Of a stretch of DNA of 64,000 nt, positions 37,124 to 51,585 are shown one piece after another. Source of the stretch: Anoplolepis gracilipes (Eukaryota > Arthropoda > Insecta > Hymenoptera > Formicidae); contig NC_132985.1 of assembly GCF_047496725.1 (NCBI RefSeq), positions 2,630,001-2,694,000 on the forward strand, written 5' to 3'. Position numbers and translations under genes: made by a program. Below the pieces are notes generated by a model that was given only the letters and a program-made list of their open reading frames with translations, made no database searches and had not been told where the DNA came from. Position 1 is the stretch's first letter. Each line of letters starts with the position of its first letter.

Positions 37124-37200
37124 ATATGATGGACCAAGGATGGAAGAACCATAGATGGGACAGTCTGTGTATAAGAGCATAAATCTGAATCATCGCTTTG
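37124..37200 (+). other. Possible spliced exon with an 18-codon ORF
   Basis: The exon is bounded by a good acceptor (branch-like ACTAAT, then a T-rich tract and TTTTCAG) and a donor-like GTGAGG at 37201. It contains a short frame at 37126-37182, MMDQGWKNHRWDSLCIRA followed by TAA. It could be a downstream exon of a long non-coding RNA or micropeptide transcript starting at the modules at 35-36 kb. No expression evidence is available here. Confidence 0.3.
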
Positions 37201-40200
37201 GTGAGGGCCTTATATATTTCACTGAATCATCACTGATGAGTACATATTTTTTTACTTTGTGGTTCTTCCCAAGTTTTATTTACATTATTGAACAACATTA
37301 ATTCAGCAAATAAATACGTTCCATATGTTTCTATTAGCTATATTCCAGACTTTATATAAAAAAAAAGAGTTTAATCTTTAGAATTTTTTTGAAATAAAAT
37401 AAAAACAACTATTTTAATTGTAAATATTATTAATATTGTTGTTGAAAAATCTTTTAAATGTTAACAATGTTTTATTCCAATTTTGTTATTTAAAATTAAG
37501 TAGAATGAGCATGTATTAAATAATTATTTCTTTAATACATGCTTCAAAAATACGAATAATTTTGATTGAATAGGAACCTATATTTATTGTTAAAATAGTT
37601 TGAATAAACAAAACTGAAAATTATATATAATTGAAAAACGGATGAGAGAGGGTAAATGAAGTGAATGCATTATGAGATATACAATATAATTCTACAATTA
37701 CCATAATACGTGTTCCATTTATTAAATTGGAGATATAATACACAAGCGATAGATAACACGTATGTATAATTTATACAATATTTTATACAGATTGTCTCTA
37801 CCTCTTCAAATAACAATTTACCTAGGTTTACTGTACAGCAATGTGTGTTATCGGATACTCGATAGACGTTATACAAGAGACTTAGGATGCGCTTTAAGAA
37901 ACGATCGCTCGATTAATCGCAGCGCGCAAAATAGCGTTCTTCACTGTTTTTTCTGTTTAAAAACACTTCTTGATCAATCTTTTGAATTCAGAGTTCTGCC
38001 CATTTGCTAAATCTTTCTGAACATGGCGATTAACGCTTATCAAATTCTATAGTTCGTATTCTCGTCGCACGTTTGGCTAAAGATGGCAGAGTAAATTATA
38101 ATTTTACTTTTTAATAATAATGATATATTTCACAATATCCTTTTTTTTTTTTTAGATTAGAATTAATTTTTTTTTAAAGATTAGGACTAAGATTTTTAGA
38201 ATGAAATTTTTTAATTTATATTCTTTTACAAAATTTGTTTACACGTGTATAAAAGTTTTTAAGAAGTAGAATTTTAATATTTAATCACATTATATTATTA
38301 CAAACATGTCATTTTAATTATTTTAATAAAAAGATTACACTTTGAGTAGGATTTTTTTTCACTTGGATATTTGATTAAAATATCTTTGATATACTATATA
38401 CGGATATACTATGAATATTCTTATAAGTTTTAAAAATAGAGTTGTTAACGCATATAATGAAGACTTCACAGTACGTATCATAAAATAAAGCTTATTGTTA
38501 GTACATTCTGTTAAAATAATATCTTTAAACTAGGTAAATAAAACTTGGGATCAGGAAACCATATTTAGCACTAATCTGCGGCAAGAATACAAAAGGTTCG
38601 TCCTTTTTAGTTGCACTTTCTGTATTTTGTGTTTTTTTTTTCTCTCTAAAGCCAGAATATACACCTATCTCATTTTAAATGCAGAAAATGTAAGAAAGTG
38701 CAGCTAGAAAAACAGAGCCAGAGTTACGAGTTTAGACGCACGCCACGTGCGATTTATTTGTGTGTGTATATGCTATATTTTTCTATATTTCTCAGCGTTT
38801 TTTTTTATATTTTAGTCTACAATAGATGATATCTACTTATTTCACTTACGCGCCTAAACCGAACGCCGTATTAAATACGTTAGATATCACATTCACGTTT
38901 ATTTATCTACATAATATACAAAGTCCATTTTTTGTGGAATTTCTCGACATGCATTTATTCAGATGTATTTGAATTTTATATAATTTTTTCCCCGATTATC
39001 TCTCAAATATCTTTACTGTATATTTCTAACTTGACCAAAGTTTGTAGAGAAACAAAGCTAAAACGATAAATACTTGCCTTTATTTCTTACACAACTGGCA
39101 CTTTTGATAATATAAATAAATATCCATACGTACAAAAAAATAAAATTATACAAAAATAAATGAAATAAATTTTCTAACGATTTTTAATCCTTTGAGCAAG
39201 AAAATGCCTTTAATGATTTTGCATAATTTAAAAATTCTCATGAAAAGAAAAATGAATATTTATTTCTAAAAAGTTTTTCTTTTAACAGAAACGATATCTT
39301 TATATATCGATAACAAAAAAGAGAGCGAAAATTATATCGCTAATTATTTTATAGTGATTTACAATTTACACGCACAACTTATTAAACATTATCAATTTAT
39401 TAAATTAGTACTTTGCATTATTTGAATTATAATTTCTCAGTGCTGTTGAACATGCGATCAGAAAGTTGCAACAAATTAACAGAGAAAGATATTTATTTTC
39501 TTAAATAGATAATATTATATATTTCAAGCAACACATTTGAGTGAAAAATCGGATGTTAAACGGCACTGTTCTGTAAAGCGATCTGCCATATCCTTCATAT
39601 TTTGTCATATTCGTGAATCCATAATACTTAAACGACATATTTTTCGATGGACCAATCATACAAGCGCAGCGCAGGAAATAATTTGTTTATAGTCCTCTGA
39701 GTCCAACATTTATACATAAAATTATTTATTTAACCGAGAGAATGGTCTTCCCGCGCCATTTTCCCAATGATAGTCGACTAGTTAGAATGGCGTACGGATT
39801 GCCAGGTCCTTGGATTTATGGTTATCCATTAAAACATCTTCTTGACGGGGGCTGACGTTACGTCGCCGTGCGTTGTTTGCTATATTTGCCGTGCGTTGTT
39901 TGTCGGATGGATAACAAAGCCCCAGCGACTAATCTGCCATCGCGTAAGTAGCTCGGCAAACCCTTCCTATCGATTCCTCCGTATGCTCTCGCAGCGACTA
40001 AATATGTACATGCGATCGAGAGATTTTGGAAATGATAACACACGTTCGCCTCTCCCGGAGGGTGTTAACAATATATACGTATTTGGACGTGCCGCTATAT
40101 TTTCCTGTCAAACACGACGCGTAATTAGAGCAACGAAATTATCACACGATTCTGTGTCAAGTTGATTTCAAATCAGTAGATACAAGTCTACTGGACTCTC

Positions 40201-40654
40201 AGGTTTTTATCGATAATTTAATTAAAAATGACATTAATGTATAATTGTATGCTATGTCATGATAATTTCGTTCGAAAATAAAAATAAATTTGTACATAAA
40301 TGTCGACATTTAAAACGCAATATATCTGTCTAATGAGCCAATTCCGATTATGTTAAAAGACTCATTTAATATACGCTAGATTCGTATTTATCTCTTGGAG
40401 CAAGGTAATCGTGAAGTATTACTGTAGTCACGAAAGCAAGCCCAGTTTATGATAATAAATTGGTGTCGTAACTGCTCGCGATTAATTAGACTTTCTCGGG
40501 TCGACAACCGCGCGCAATCGTCTTTGATTTATATTTCACTTTGACCGAGCGACACTTTAGAATTTCGGGACCAGTGATATTTGATCGTGAAACAGCGATG
40601 AATCGATAGACTTTATCATTGATACTTTAGAATCGGCATATCAATCAATTTAAC

Positions 40655-40700
<46 letters not shown>

Positions 40701-41589
40701 AGTTCGGATTCAAATGGTCACTAATTGTCATAAGTCATATTATCGGATGACAAAATTACGATACATTAATTTTTTTATTCGTTCTCTTCTCGTGAAATTC
40801 TTTTACTCACTTATTCGCAACTTTTCTTAATTTGAAAGAGAATGAATAAATGCGGAATATATTTTTACACATTAATTTATATAGCGCTCAATTCCAATAT
40901 AAATAATTATTCTTTGGTTAACTTTTAGTCAAAACCGAATGGTTAGTTTTTTTTTTTTTTTTTTTTTTTTTTTTCTTTTTGAGTACTCGCATAAAATCTG
41001 CCATCGACAAAATCAGCGCGTATTCGCGATATTTCGAAGCCAATTGAAGCATCTGTTAAAATCGGTCAAAATTATGACGATCGCCATATAGATCTATTCG
41101 CTCCAAGAAGCCACAACTATCTTCGACTATAACGGCACGATTGCAAATAACTCAGCACTATCGCGAAACGCGAAGATTAGATATATCAGGCATCTTACAA
41201 CTCGCGCCCTTTCTCTCGGCCATCTAATCATTTTGGAAAATCAATTCTTTAGGAAAGACTAGGGAATGATAATTAAACTTGTAATTAAAATGCAAGTATA
41301 AAATTCGCTCCAAGTTAACTGGAAAGTACATCCCTTTTCTATTTCTTTATAAATCTTTTAATTATCTTCCGCTTATAATTCAACAAGAATCGACTCTGCA
41401 CCAGCATCAATATTCTCGTGATCTCCGCTCTCTATTAAATTTTTTAAATCGTCTCTTGTATGCTCTTTTCGCTCTTAAGAGAAGACGCGCGACTTCCCGG
41501 ACATCCCGTACATCACTTGCGATGCCGCGTTAAGCGTCCGGCTAAATCACGAAGAAAGACACGCGGACACACATTCATGTACGTCTCTC

Positions 41590-41621
<32 letters not shown>

Positions 41622-41826
41622 TTCTCTTTCTCCGCGCCCCGTTCAGTCGTTCCGCGATCATCCGCGAGTCGACACGCGCGTTGTTTCTCCGAACAAGCCG
41701 CGAGGAATCCTCTGGTACGCGCCGCCCCCGGGCCACGCCTTATTCTTCTCCTCCTGCAACCCTCTTTTCCCTTTTTTCGCGTCCCGCGTGTCCCCGAGTC
41801 ACCCCCGCCGTCCCGAGCGGCGGTTC
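37201..41826. other. Non-coding region including probable HGTX 3' flank
   Basis: No supported exons were seen. Features noticed are an exact 15-mer repeat (GCCGTGCGTTGTTTG) at 39865-39879 and 39888-39902, a GC-richer block at about 39700-40180, a compound (AT)n(GT)n microsatellite at 40655-40700, poly-T at about 40948-40974 and a (TC)n run at about 41593-41630. The part nearest 41826 should be the 3' UTR of the minus-strand homeobox gene. The long plus-strand frame at 41460-42140 is antisense to its GC-rich coding exon. Confidence 0.45.
40655..40700. repeat. Compound (AT)n(GT)n microsatellite
   Basis: An AT run passes directly into about ten GT dinucleotides, giving a compound microsatellite. 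Confidence 0.9.
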
Positions 41827-42244
41827 TCAATGCCTGTACTGCTGCTCGAGCTCCCTTCGCAGCCTTTTCGCGGCGGTTTCGCCGCCGCTGCCACCACCGC
41901 CGCCGCCGCTACCACCGTCGGTTTCTGCGTCGCTGCAGCCGTCCTCACCCTCGGCGACGACGCCCTCGACCTCCTCCTGCCGCCGTTTCGCCGTCGCCAT
42001 CTCCGCCGCGTGTTTCTTTCGCCACTTTGTCCGCCGATTCTGGAACCACACCTGTAAATCGGAAATCGGACACTCGTGTTAGTAGATTTTTCAATGATTT
42101 GATATTCTTTGATTGTACTCCGATATATTCGGTCGATTAAGATTGAATTCAGTATTTAACTCTCTTAGCTATACCGTAAAGTGTTAATTGAATATTCATA
42201 CTTTGTATTTCTTATACAGTTTTATATTGCTTGTCAAACGATAA

Positions 42245-42281
<37 letters not shown>

Positions 42282-45200
42282 AAGATGGTAGATTTTTTAT
42301 AATATAAAAATAAAACGCTTCCATTGTAACAGTATGGAATAAGATAGATCAATGAATTAATTAGCTTTCTCGTAATCGAATAATAATAACAATCTTTTCT
42401 ATCATAAACAGGACGTAATTCTGACGTAAAATTTCACGTCGTAATTTATTTTCGATAAAATGATAAGCACTAAATGAATGAGGATATCTGGTGAGATAGT
42501 TTTTACAAATATTTTAATCCGATTTCCGAAGAATGAATTAATGTTGGAAATAAAAATCTATCGTGAAATAGCATCCCACGCGGATCGAGTAACAAATTAT
42601 TGAAACTGCCGACTCTTGACATCTTTAACATTGCCCTCTCGCGGTCTCCGTTCGACCTCTCTCCATTAATACACCGGCCTCGACTCTAGCAAGCGTCTAT
42701 AACATTTGAATTAACGGGTCCCGGAGAAAATTCATCGGCGACTAGCCTCCCGCGGGGAGGCTGGGGGATGGGGGTGGGGGTGGGGGGGCTTGGAAATGGC
42801 GTTAACTTAAGGTGCCCCTCCGCACCTATAAAGCTCGAGATACACAGTAGGAGTCTGTGTCCCCACAACAATGTATTTAATTAACGTAACGGGTGTCAGG
42901 GGAGCACGGGGAGCTTCACCGTAGCGCGATTGCACCCACAAACCACCCCCGATCCATGCCAGCCCCGCTAAACTCCTCCTCCTCCTTCTCTTCCTGCTCT
43001 TCGTCCTCCCTCCTCCAGTCACCCCCGTTGCCGCGGCCACCACCGCTTTTCCGTATCCAACCCCAATCCGCAGGCTTGTTCAATGGCCGCCAAGTCGAGA
43101 GCTTAAATTAAAGATATAAGCGTCTCGGTGAGCGAGCGCGGGCGCAAAGCGGTAAACGAATTAAAAAGTAAACGGCCGGCCGTAAAAGTTAATGGCTGTT
43201 CGGATGAAAATTAAAATACTCGAGGAATTAAGATAACGGAGAGGCAGGCGAATGGACAATCTGCAGGGATTGACTGCAGGCAAGCGTCGGACGTAAAAAA
43301 GCAGTTCGGCAACGAAAGTCCAATTTGTATTTCATACTCGATCTTCATGAAGAAAGAAAGAAAGAAAGAAAGAAAGAGCGAAAGAGAATAAAAGAAAGCG
43401 AGATAAAGGGTAGAAAAGGCAGGAGAGAAATAGATTAAACGGCGCTAAATTTAGTCGCCGTTAAATTTAATCGCTTGATAAACAAAAGATTACTCGATTG
43501 TTTTGTTCAAATTAAATGGGAGTCTATAATTGTATTCTAAAGAATCGTTTCCGATTTAATGTTTTCCTACATCCATTTAAACGAGATATCTCAATTATTA
43601 TCGGAGGAAGATTAATAACGCATTTATTTATAATATTTTGATAAAGTATTGTATTCTTTGAAATATATAAATATTTCGGAGAGAAGAAATAGATGTTCAG
43701 ATATAGATTGGTTACACGCAATCGCGATAAACAAGCTCCTTCCGCGAAGATTCGCAATTTCTGAGATATCGTTCAATGGTTCAGAGAAACTGAGGACAAT
43801 CAAAATTGATGCTAAGTTTACCGAACTCTCCCTCGGGATCGCGTGCTCGCGTGAACCGACCTAGTTTCCCTCTATTAGTATCGACCCTGGTTTACTTTGC
43901 TAGACAAACTTTAAAGACGATAAAGCATTTTTATAGTTACATCCATCCAAATACGACATCTTAGTTTTCCAGAAACGCGAATGTTGTAAATAAAGAATAC
44001 TATTATGTTCTTTTTTTTCGCAATACATTAATTGCTCGATGAAATACATTTCGTCAAGATTACTCGAATATTTATAAAATAACTAAAAAATTTATAGCCA
44101 GGTTATATTTCTATCGAAATACATCTTGTAATTTATTATTTTTTTTAACTTATCAGAAACGCATATTTTAATAAAATATCTTTTACTTGCTACATAACAT
44201 TGGAAATTAATATTTCTATTTTTGTATCGTTTAAAAATTTACAGTAGCCACGTTGTAGGACATAGGTTTCTGAACGATTTAGCGATGAAAAGTCGGCGAT
44301 TCGCCCTTTCTCGACGAAACGATAAAAAACCGATTTGGGGATGCAACCGCAAAGTCTTTCCGATCATTATTCTTTAAATTGTCACGACTGATACAGTGCG
44401 AAAATGTAAATGCAAAGGAAGTCTTGGCCGGGATTCATCCATCTTGTTTTTGAACGCATTAGTCACGCGCACATTGCGAAATGGGGGCGGGGAGGAACCG
44501 GTGGTCGCCGTTTTCCCCTTTCTTCCCTCCCTCTTGCTCCCTCGTCGTCGACGCTGCGCGTCGTCTCACAACTGTTCGATTTATTAAATCAGGATTATCT
44601 AAGCCCATTACATTGTCCCGCGAGCTAGATACAAAACCGCATTTGTAACTCGCGTAAAGCTCTTAGGGCGGGCCCGCAGAGAGCGGCACTGATTTCCGCG
44701 GTCTTCCACCTACCCTCCACCTCATCTCTCTTTCCATCTCTCCTCTCCCCCGTCTATAACAGATAATACCGATAGCATCTGATCTCGCCGTTGATATCGC
44801 CGCCGGGACAATTTATTATGCGAAAGATTACGGCGTGTGACTCACTTCTCGCCCTCGTAGGGCGACAAAATTCGCGCGGCCAAGTTCTCATTCGACTCGA
44901 AACTCTATGATATGAGGTCATCTCGAAACTAAATAGCTTAGATAAATGTTGTAAATTAATTGTTCAAGTATAAACAAAATATTTATAATTTGATCCAATT
45001 TTGTCTAAGCAATTTTATTATTTTTATAACTTATTTTTTTATTATTTATTTTCATCGCGTAATGGGGAATAATTCAAACAGTCTATATTTTTTTTTTTTT
45101 TTTTTTTTTTTTATAATGTAGAAAAAGCGATGGAATCTCATTAGAATTATTTTATTAGACAATTTATACTTGATAAAATTTTTTTAGCAATTAAAAATGT

Positions 45201-47829
45201 TTTTCTTTAAGCATAATTACCATATCAATAAAAATATTCTTTAAATGTTTAGTTTCAAAAAAACATAATTTTTATAGGTCGATGAATTTTGAAAAATAGT
45301 TTTATAATGAAAATTAAAAGACAGTAGAGATAACTGATGAGTGAAAAAAGGAAAAATTAAATGTGACAGAAGAAACAGAACGTCTAAAATAGGTGCTCAA
45401 AGAAAACGAATCGGAAAGAAAGCAAAGATTGTAAGATGATGCAAAACATAGATGTATATGCGAAAATTGGGGGAAAACACAGAGAGAAAGAGGAACTCTG
45501 AAATGAGCGACAGATTGGGACATTCTGTGGAAAGGGAAACGAAAGCGGAGCGAGTTAGGAGGTTGCAAGAGGGAGATAAAAAGAGGGAGATGGAACAACG
45601 GTGTATGCATAAGAACGGATTTCGATGTAAATGCGTGGAAAGGAAAGAAAACTGCGGATCGTAGTTACAAATTGTTCCTTCTCTCTTGCTCCACATTCGT
45701 GTATATTTATTGTGAGATGTCATCAGTGCCGCTCTGATAGTCCTAATCAGTTTTTATTTCTGCTTTCAACGGGAAGAAAAGATTACATTAGATATGTGTC
45801 TTTCCTGGTTATTTACGGAATACGAATTGTATTAAGCAAATAAGATTCTAAACGATAGTAACAAGTTTACAAGTGTAACAAATTTACAAAAAAATATCAG
45901 ATTATATATGAAATAAGCTTGTTAATTATTGAGAATTAAGTCTACATATAAAAAATATTTATAAATTTTTGCCAGCGTTAGAATAATTTATATAATTAGT
46001 GATACAATATAGATTTATTTATATATTATATATATATGTTAATATTAAATTATATATTAAAGTAAAGTTGTTAAAATTAGTGAATTATAATTGAGTAGAT
46101 TGTTAAAGACAAAATAAAATTAATAAATGAAAATTTGATGGGACATTTTTCATGGGAAGCGCTTAAATAGGACACTTTCGTGTTCTTGAGAATTCTTGCT
46201 GATTGCCAAAAAGTCAATTAAGTGGAAGCGTTGCCAGAAATGCAGGGAAACTTTCGATCGATTGACGGTATTAAGAGAACGACGAATGGAATGAACAAAA
46301 GAAATGTATCTTAGCAGTTAAAATTGAAGAGAGCAGAAGAAAAAGGGAATTATATATTTTTTATTTCTTTTACATGTTTTGAAAATACGCGTTTATGGCT
46401 TGGCACGCTTATCTACTAGCTATTATTATTATTCGTGTACAAAGTACTAGCCCTTAATAATCCGAATAAATGCATTAATCTCTTTTAGTTTAATTCTTTC
46501 AACAATTATATTTTATCTCACATAATTGCGCTGATTAAATTTAAAATAAGTAAGCTGCAAATATTTTATATTAACTACGGTTTATGCAATTTTGGCTTTA
46601 CTTTATAAACTTAAAAAAAATCTTAAACCCTTCATTTTAATACGTGATCGATTATATCATCCAGAGATATGCAAAATCAACCAATATCATTGTCGTCGTG
46701 GTGTCGAGGGAACGTTACTCCCGTATCTTTTTCTAAAATTCATACCCACGTAAAAAAGAAGCATCGGAGCTTAAAAATTTATCGATGGTTCTTTTGAATA
46801 ATAAGCGAACTGACCAATGACGTGGAAAACTTTCGAGTATAGTAAATGTCACACATGACTCCGCACGCATCGTTAAGCATTACCAGCCCCAGACACGTTT
46901 AACTGAATTTTATTCTTATAACTCTTTCCCTCACATCTTTCGCGCGTGCGCGATTTTTGTGACGTTGATTCTAGATTTCATAATTGTAGTATATGAAATA
47001 TGGTATTCTATTTTATCTGACAATGAGTAAATCATTATGTCATTATTTAATCATGTTATTATTTTATGAAAAATTAAATATATTTGATAAACAAGAAATA
47101 ACATTTAATAAAATTAATACGCTGTAGCTTAGTATTTTTTTTTTTGTACCGACAAACTTGTTAATTAGATCACAATTGAGACTTCATTTTAGCAAGATAC
47201 TATGTTACACGCAAACAAAATACATTTATTAATAATGTCTATTAAACAAACTAAATATCTCATAAGATGATAAAGAACAAAAGTTTTAGTACTCTTTTTT
47301 ACAATGGCATTGTGTTCGGCGACGGAAAAACTTGAGTTTTGCCTTTTGTCATGTTGATGCACACGGTATGATAGTATAGCGAGAGACATATCCATGTGAT
47401 GCAAACAAAACTATTGAGCTTCGACCGATGCCCTTTAACGCATTGACTACTCGGGCTTCTTTTAGTATAAAATTTGCATTTACGCCATATGGCGTGACGC
47501 GACAGCCTATTTGTAACCCACCGACCGGGGTGGAGTAACGAGAACTCCTAAATGCCATCAAACCGAGAGTGTTAACCGCCGCAGGCTCGATATTTGTGTC
47601 ACATGTTACATTAGCTTTGTCGTAAAGCAGGTCGACGATAGTAAGCACGCATTCCTGTCGATTTATCAAAAGTGTAGAGTGACTAATTAAACGGACGATT
47701 ACTACGAAATTATTTACGACAGACAGACATAAAGAACAATGCTTTTTTATTTTTACTCATAATATTTTATTTTGCAATTTCTTTTTTTATTAGTATCAAA
47801 TGTAATATTAATAATTTATTATAATATTA

Positions 47830-47920
<91 letters not shown>

Positions 47921-50900
47921 TTCTTCTCTTAATATCTTTATAAGTCACACTCTTTAGTATCGCTAGAAGTATGTTTGATATATCTATATATGTTCAAATA
48001 TTTAAATAATAATTTTATAAATAATATTGATTGCGCACATGTGACTTTCGACCTTTCGCTCATTTCTCCAAGTACCATTTAGTATTAGAAATATATTAAG
48101 ATTGCATAAATATAATATATATTCATGCATTCTAGAGGATTGGAAAAGATTCTTTCATTGCACGCACCCCTCGAGTGATTTAAACCACATGGGTGTCGCG
48201 AATCGCGAATCGCGACCGCGATTTTGCGTCGTCAATCGGTTCGGAGTAATCCACGGTTCGCAATATTACAGAGTGCTGGGAGCAGAATGTTTCTTCGAGT
48301 AATAAGTAATGCGATCTCTTCGCGGGTATGGCCGGGAAGAGAAGAGGGAGGGAAAGCGGGGATGTTCGGACGACGGAGGGTAGTTGGCTTGCCAGCGATA
48401 ATGCGCTCCTCTGTATTCCGTTGCCGTAGCGCTTCCCCATATCGATATGTTTCCTCTCCCTCTCGTCCCTCTCTCTCCTTCCCTCCCCTCCCCCCCGGCC
48501 TCCCGCGACACCCCCACGACCCCCGACCACCCATTTGGCCCCGCTCGGAGATCAAATGGCTTCACCGATTCGCGTTATCCCCAATATTCTATTTTTATTT
48601 CGGAATCAAATTTCACGGCGGCCGTCGCGATCCCGACGAATTTTTACGACTCTCTTTCTCTCTCTCTTTTTCTCGACATTGGTGGAATCTTTCGCTATCA
48701 GAAAACTCTCGTCGAGGCGATCTTGATATTCGCAATGTTGTTATGGAGTACGAATACGTTGTTATGAGATCTAATAGCGCGTTGAAATGAAATAAGCAAC
48801 ATTGTGATATTATTAAAATCTTCTTAACAAATGTATCGGACAAACCTTTTGCAACTTAAAGAAATATATTTATATTTTAAAAATGTATTTATAATCAGTT
48901 TATAAAGTTGATTTTTGATATGAAATTTTTTTATAAATATAGTTTCTCTATGAATATTCGCGAAAGAATCTTCTCGTTAGAGCAGCTGCTCTTAATTCTT
49001 TGAGATATACTCTCCCGCTCGCCGTACGTCTTAATAGGGCAAAGAATTGTTTCTCTTCTTTATGTTATCATCCCCATCGAGATGCTCCTGCGTTTATTAA
49101 AATGCTCCCTATTTAATTTCCACGTGGCGTGTCTTCGCGTTTGAAATATCTGCTGGCTAAAAACTCTGTCGGCTCAAATGTAAAAGAGATTTGATTAGCA
49201 TCTTACTGTCATTTTACTATCATTGTTTATTAATATTTAATTTGCACTTGTCATGATCAGCTATATATATCATTAACAAATTTTTTTCTGTTATAAAAGA
49301 TACAAAAAAATTTGTTATTGTGTTATTTTTATTTTTAAAAATATTATTTAAATATGTTATTCCTATAAATTTTTGCACACAATGTTCTTGCCTGTCTTAT
49401 ATATCTCTAAAGTTTTACTATTTCACGAATTTGAAAATGATATAGTATTCATATTTCATCACCCGAAATCGTCGCTATGATTCGCTACGTTGAAAATCTT
49501 CTCTGAGCTATAAGTATTCAGCGGACGTTATCACCGATCCGCGGAGATGATGTAAATGCGATTGGAAAATTTATTATCATCGTCTGTTCGCGGTTGTAAA
49601 CGCTTGTTCGATCTTAGAAAATTCTCGAAAAAAATGTTTTGCTCCCGTTACAAGAAAAAATTGCAGCAGTTCAAGAGCAACTTAATAATCTTCCCCGACC
49701 GTAAAAAAAATGTAATAGATGAATATTATATATATATATATATATATATTGTATGATGATATTTATTAAGTCTAATGGGACGAATTTCTTCGTTGATTTA
49801 GGAATAAAATTTCCATTCACCTCGAACATGGCAACATCATATTTGTGTTTCTTGATAAATTATATAAATAGAATATGTTATTTAATAAATATCGCTATCA
49901 TCTACATGTTTATTAATAAAATACAAAATTGTGTCAAGAAACCAGAGCTTTTGCAATACTCTTTACTGAATTTAAATCAACTTTTTACAAATACAGAATG
50001 CGACTCTAATCTGAATTTCCGGAAATGTATATATGACACGTGACACATGTATGCGAAGGAGCGGTACATGTCGACGCATAGCGTTGCTAATTTCAACAAG
50101 AAACGCATTATGTAGAATATCTTTAGACGTTTGAACACGGGCAGTCAACTGACTCGATGATGAACACGTTAATTCGAATACAGCGAAACGATCTTATAGT
50201 GACATAGTATAGACACTTCATACGTGTTTCTTACATAATAAATTATGCATCTGCGCACAAAATTGTAAAATACATATTGCAGCTATAAATATATGTCTGT
50301 GTGATATTTTTAAATTTAAAGTCTTTATTATTGCTTGCGGTCGCGTAATTTATCTGATATTAATTAAAATATGGAGAGCTATAGATTAATGATGCAATTT
50401 TATCATATCTTTTTCAATTATTTGTTTTATTTTATTTTTTTTTTCAAATAAAAATTATAATTGGGAATTGTTCTTATTGTTAGATTTATTTATTTCTATT
50501 TTATTGTTTTTACATATCTGTTGTTTCTTATAAATTAATTTGATCAGTTTTATACTATTAAATTATTAAATAATAAAATCAAAATTTCCAGTATTTCATA
50601 TTTTTTTATGATGGATGATGCATTTATTATCGCGCATTTCGAAAAGCAGCAAGCACAAAAATATCTAAGCATATTGTGCATTTCGTATAATAGCTATCAT
50701 TGCATCCGTATCGGATACGAGCGATACGGCGTCATCGGAAAGCAATTACCGCGTGCATCATCACGACGCAACAGCGACGCGTGTCCGGTTTATCAAATCA
50801 TTCGGATCATCGAGACGATTTCTCGCCTTCGCGAGAATCGAGCTAAACGGCAGTCGAACTTTGTTCGCGAGCGAGATATTCACTTTCCTTGCATCGGTAT

Positions 50901-51554
50901 CGAAATATTGGACCCCCAGAAAAAGGCTCCTAATAATTTCCCGAGGTCGGCCCATACAATTACGCGGCCCATAAAACATAATGGCGTCTCGGGCGCCCGT
51001 GTATACACCCCGATATAATTCCGAGCCGGCGATCACGACGAGATCGTTCCGCTGGGCAGGGTCGAGCGGAAGGAAGAGAACGAGAACGAGAGCGAGAGGA
51101 AAGGCAGGAAGATAGATGAAGTAAGGTGAGACGCAAGATGAACAGAGAAAGAGAGATCTAAGCAACAGCAGCCAGCAGGAAGCTGGCTGGTAGGTTTGGC
51201 CGAAAAATAAAGTCGGTTTTATCGAGAAGGAGAGAGAAAGTCGAGTCAAGTCGAGTCGAGTCGAGTCGGTGGAATCGCGGGCATTATGGAGTCAAGTACA
51301 TGTGGGCCAATTTCGAGGGTATGCGGTGCGGTGCGGTGCGGTGCGGTGCGGTGCTATATAGCATGGTGCGGTGCGGTGCGGTGCGGTGCGGTGCGGTGCG
51401 GTGCGGTGCGGTGCGGTGCGGCGCACTGATGGTAGTAGGAGGTGAATGAAGGGAACGCCGCCTGCTGCCGTGATTTATCACGCCACGCCGCGCACCGCTC
51501 CGCGTACATACACCGCCATGATGATACATGGCGGTGGCGGAGGAGATGCGGGGC

Positions 51555-51585
<31 letters not shown>

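Noticed and set aside
41460..42140. 226-codon plus-strand frame
   Set aside because: It is antisense to the GC-rich HGTX exon and its 3' flank. The translation is low-complexity Arg/Pro/Ser and reflects the complement of coding sequence and (TC)n repeats.
45314..45723. Overlapping frames on both strands in a purine-rich stretch of the HGTX intron
   Set aside because: The biased purine/pyrimidine composition explains the absence of stops; there are no domains or splice sites.
47349..47669. 106-codon minus-strand frame in the HGTX intron, with TTAA at 47435 and 47572 considered as piggyBac-type ends
   Set aside because: The inner sequences next to the two TTAA sites do not form a convincing inverted repeat, and the frame has no family resemblance.
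51284..51529. 81-codon minus-strand frame with HRTAP repeats
   Set aside because: It is a translation of the (GCGGT)n minisatellite, with no gene context.
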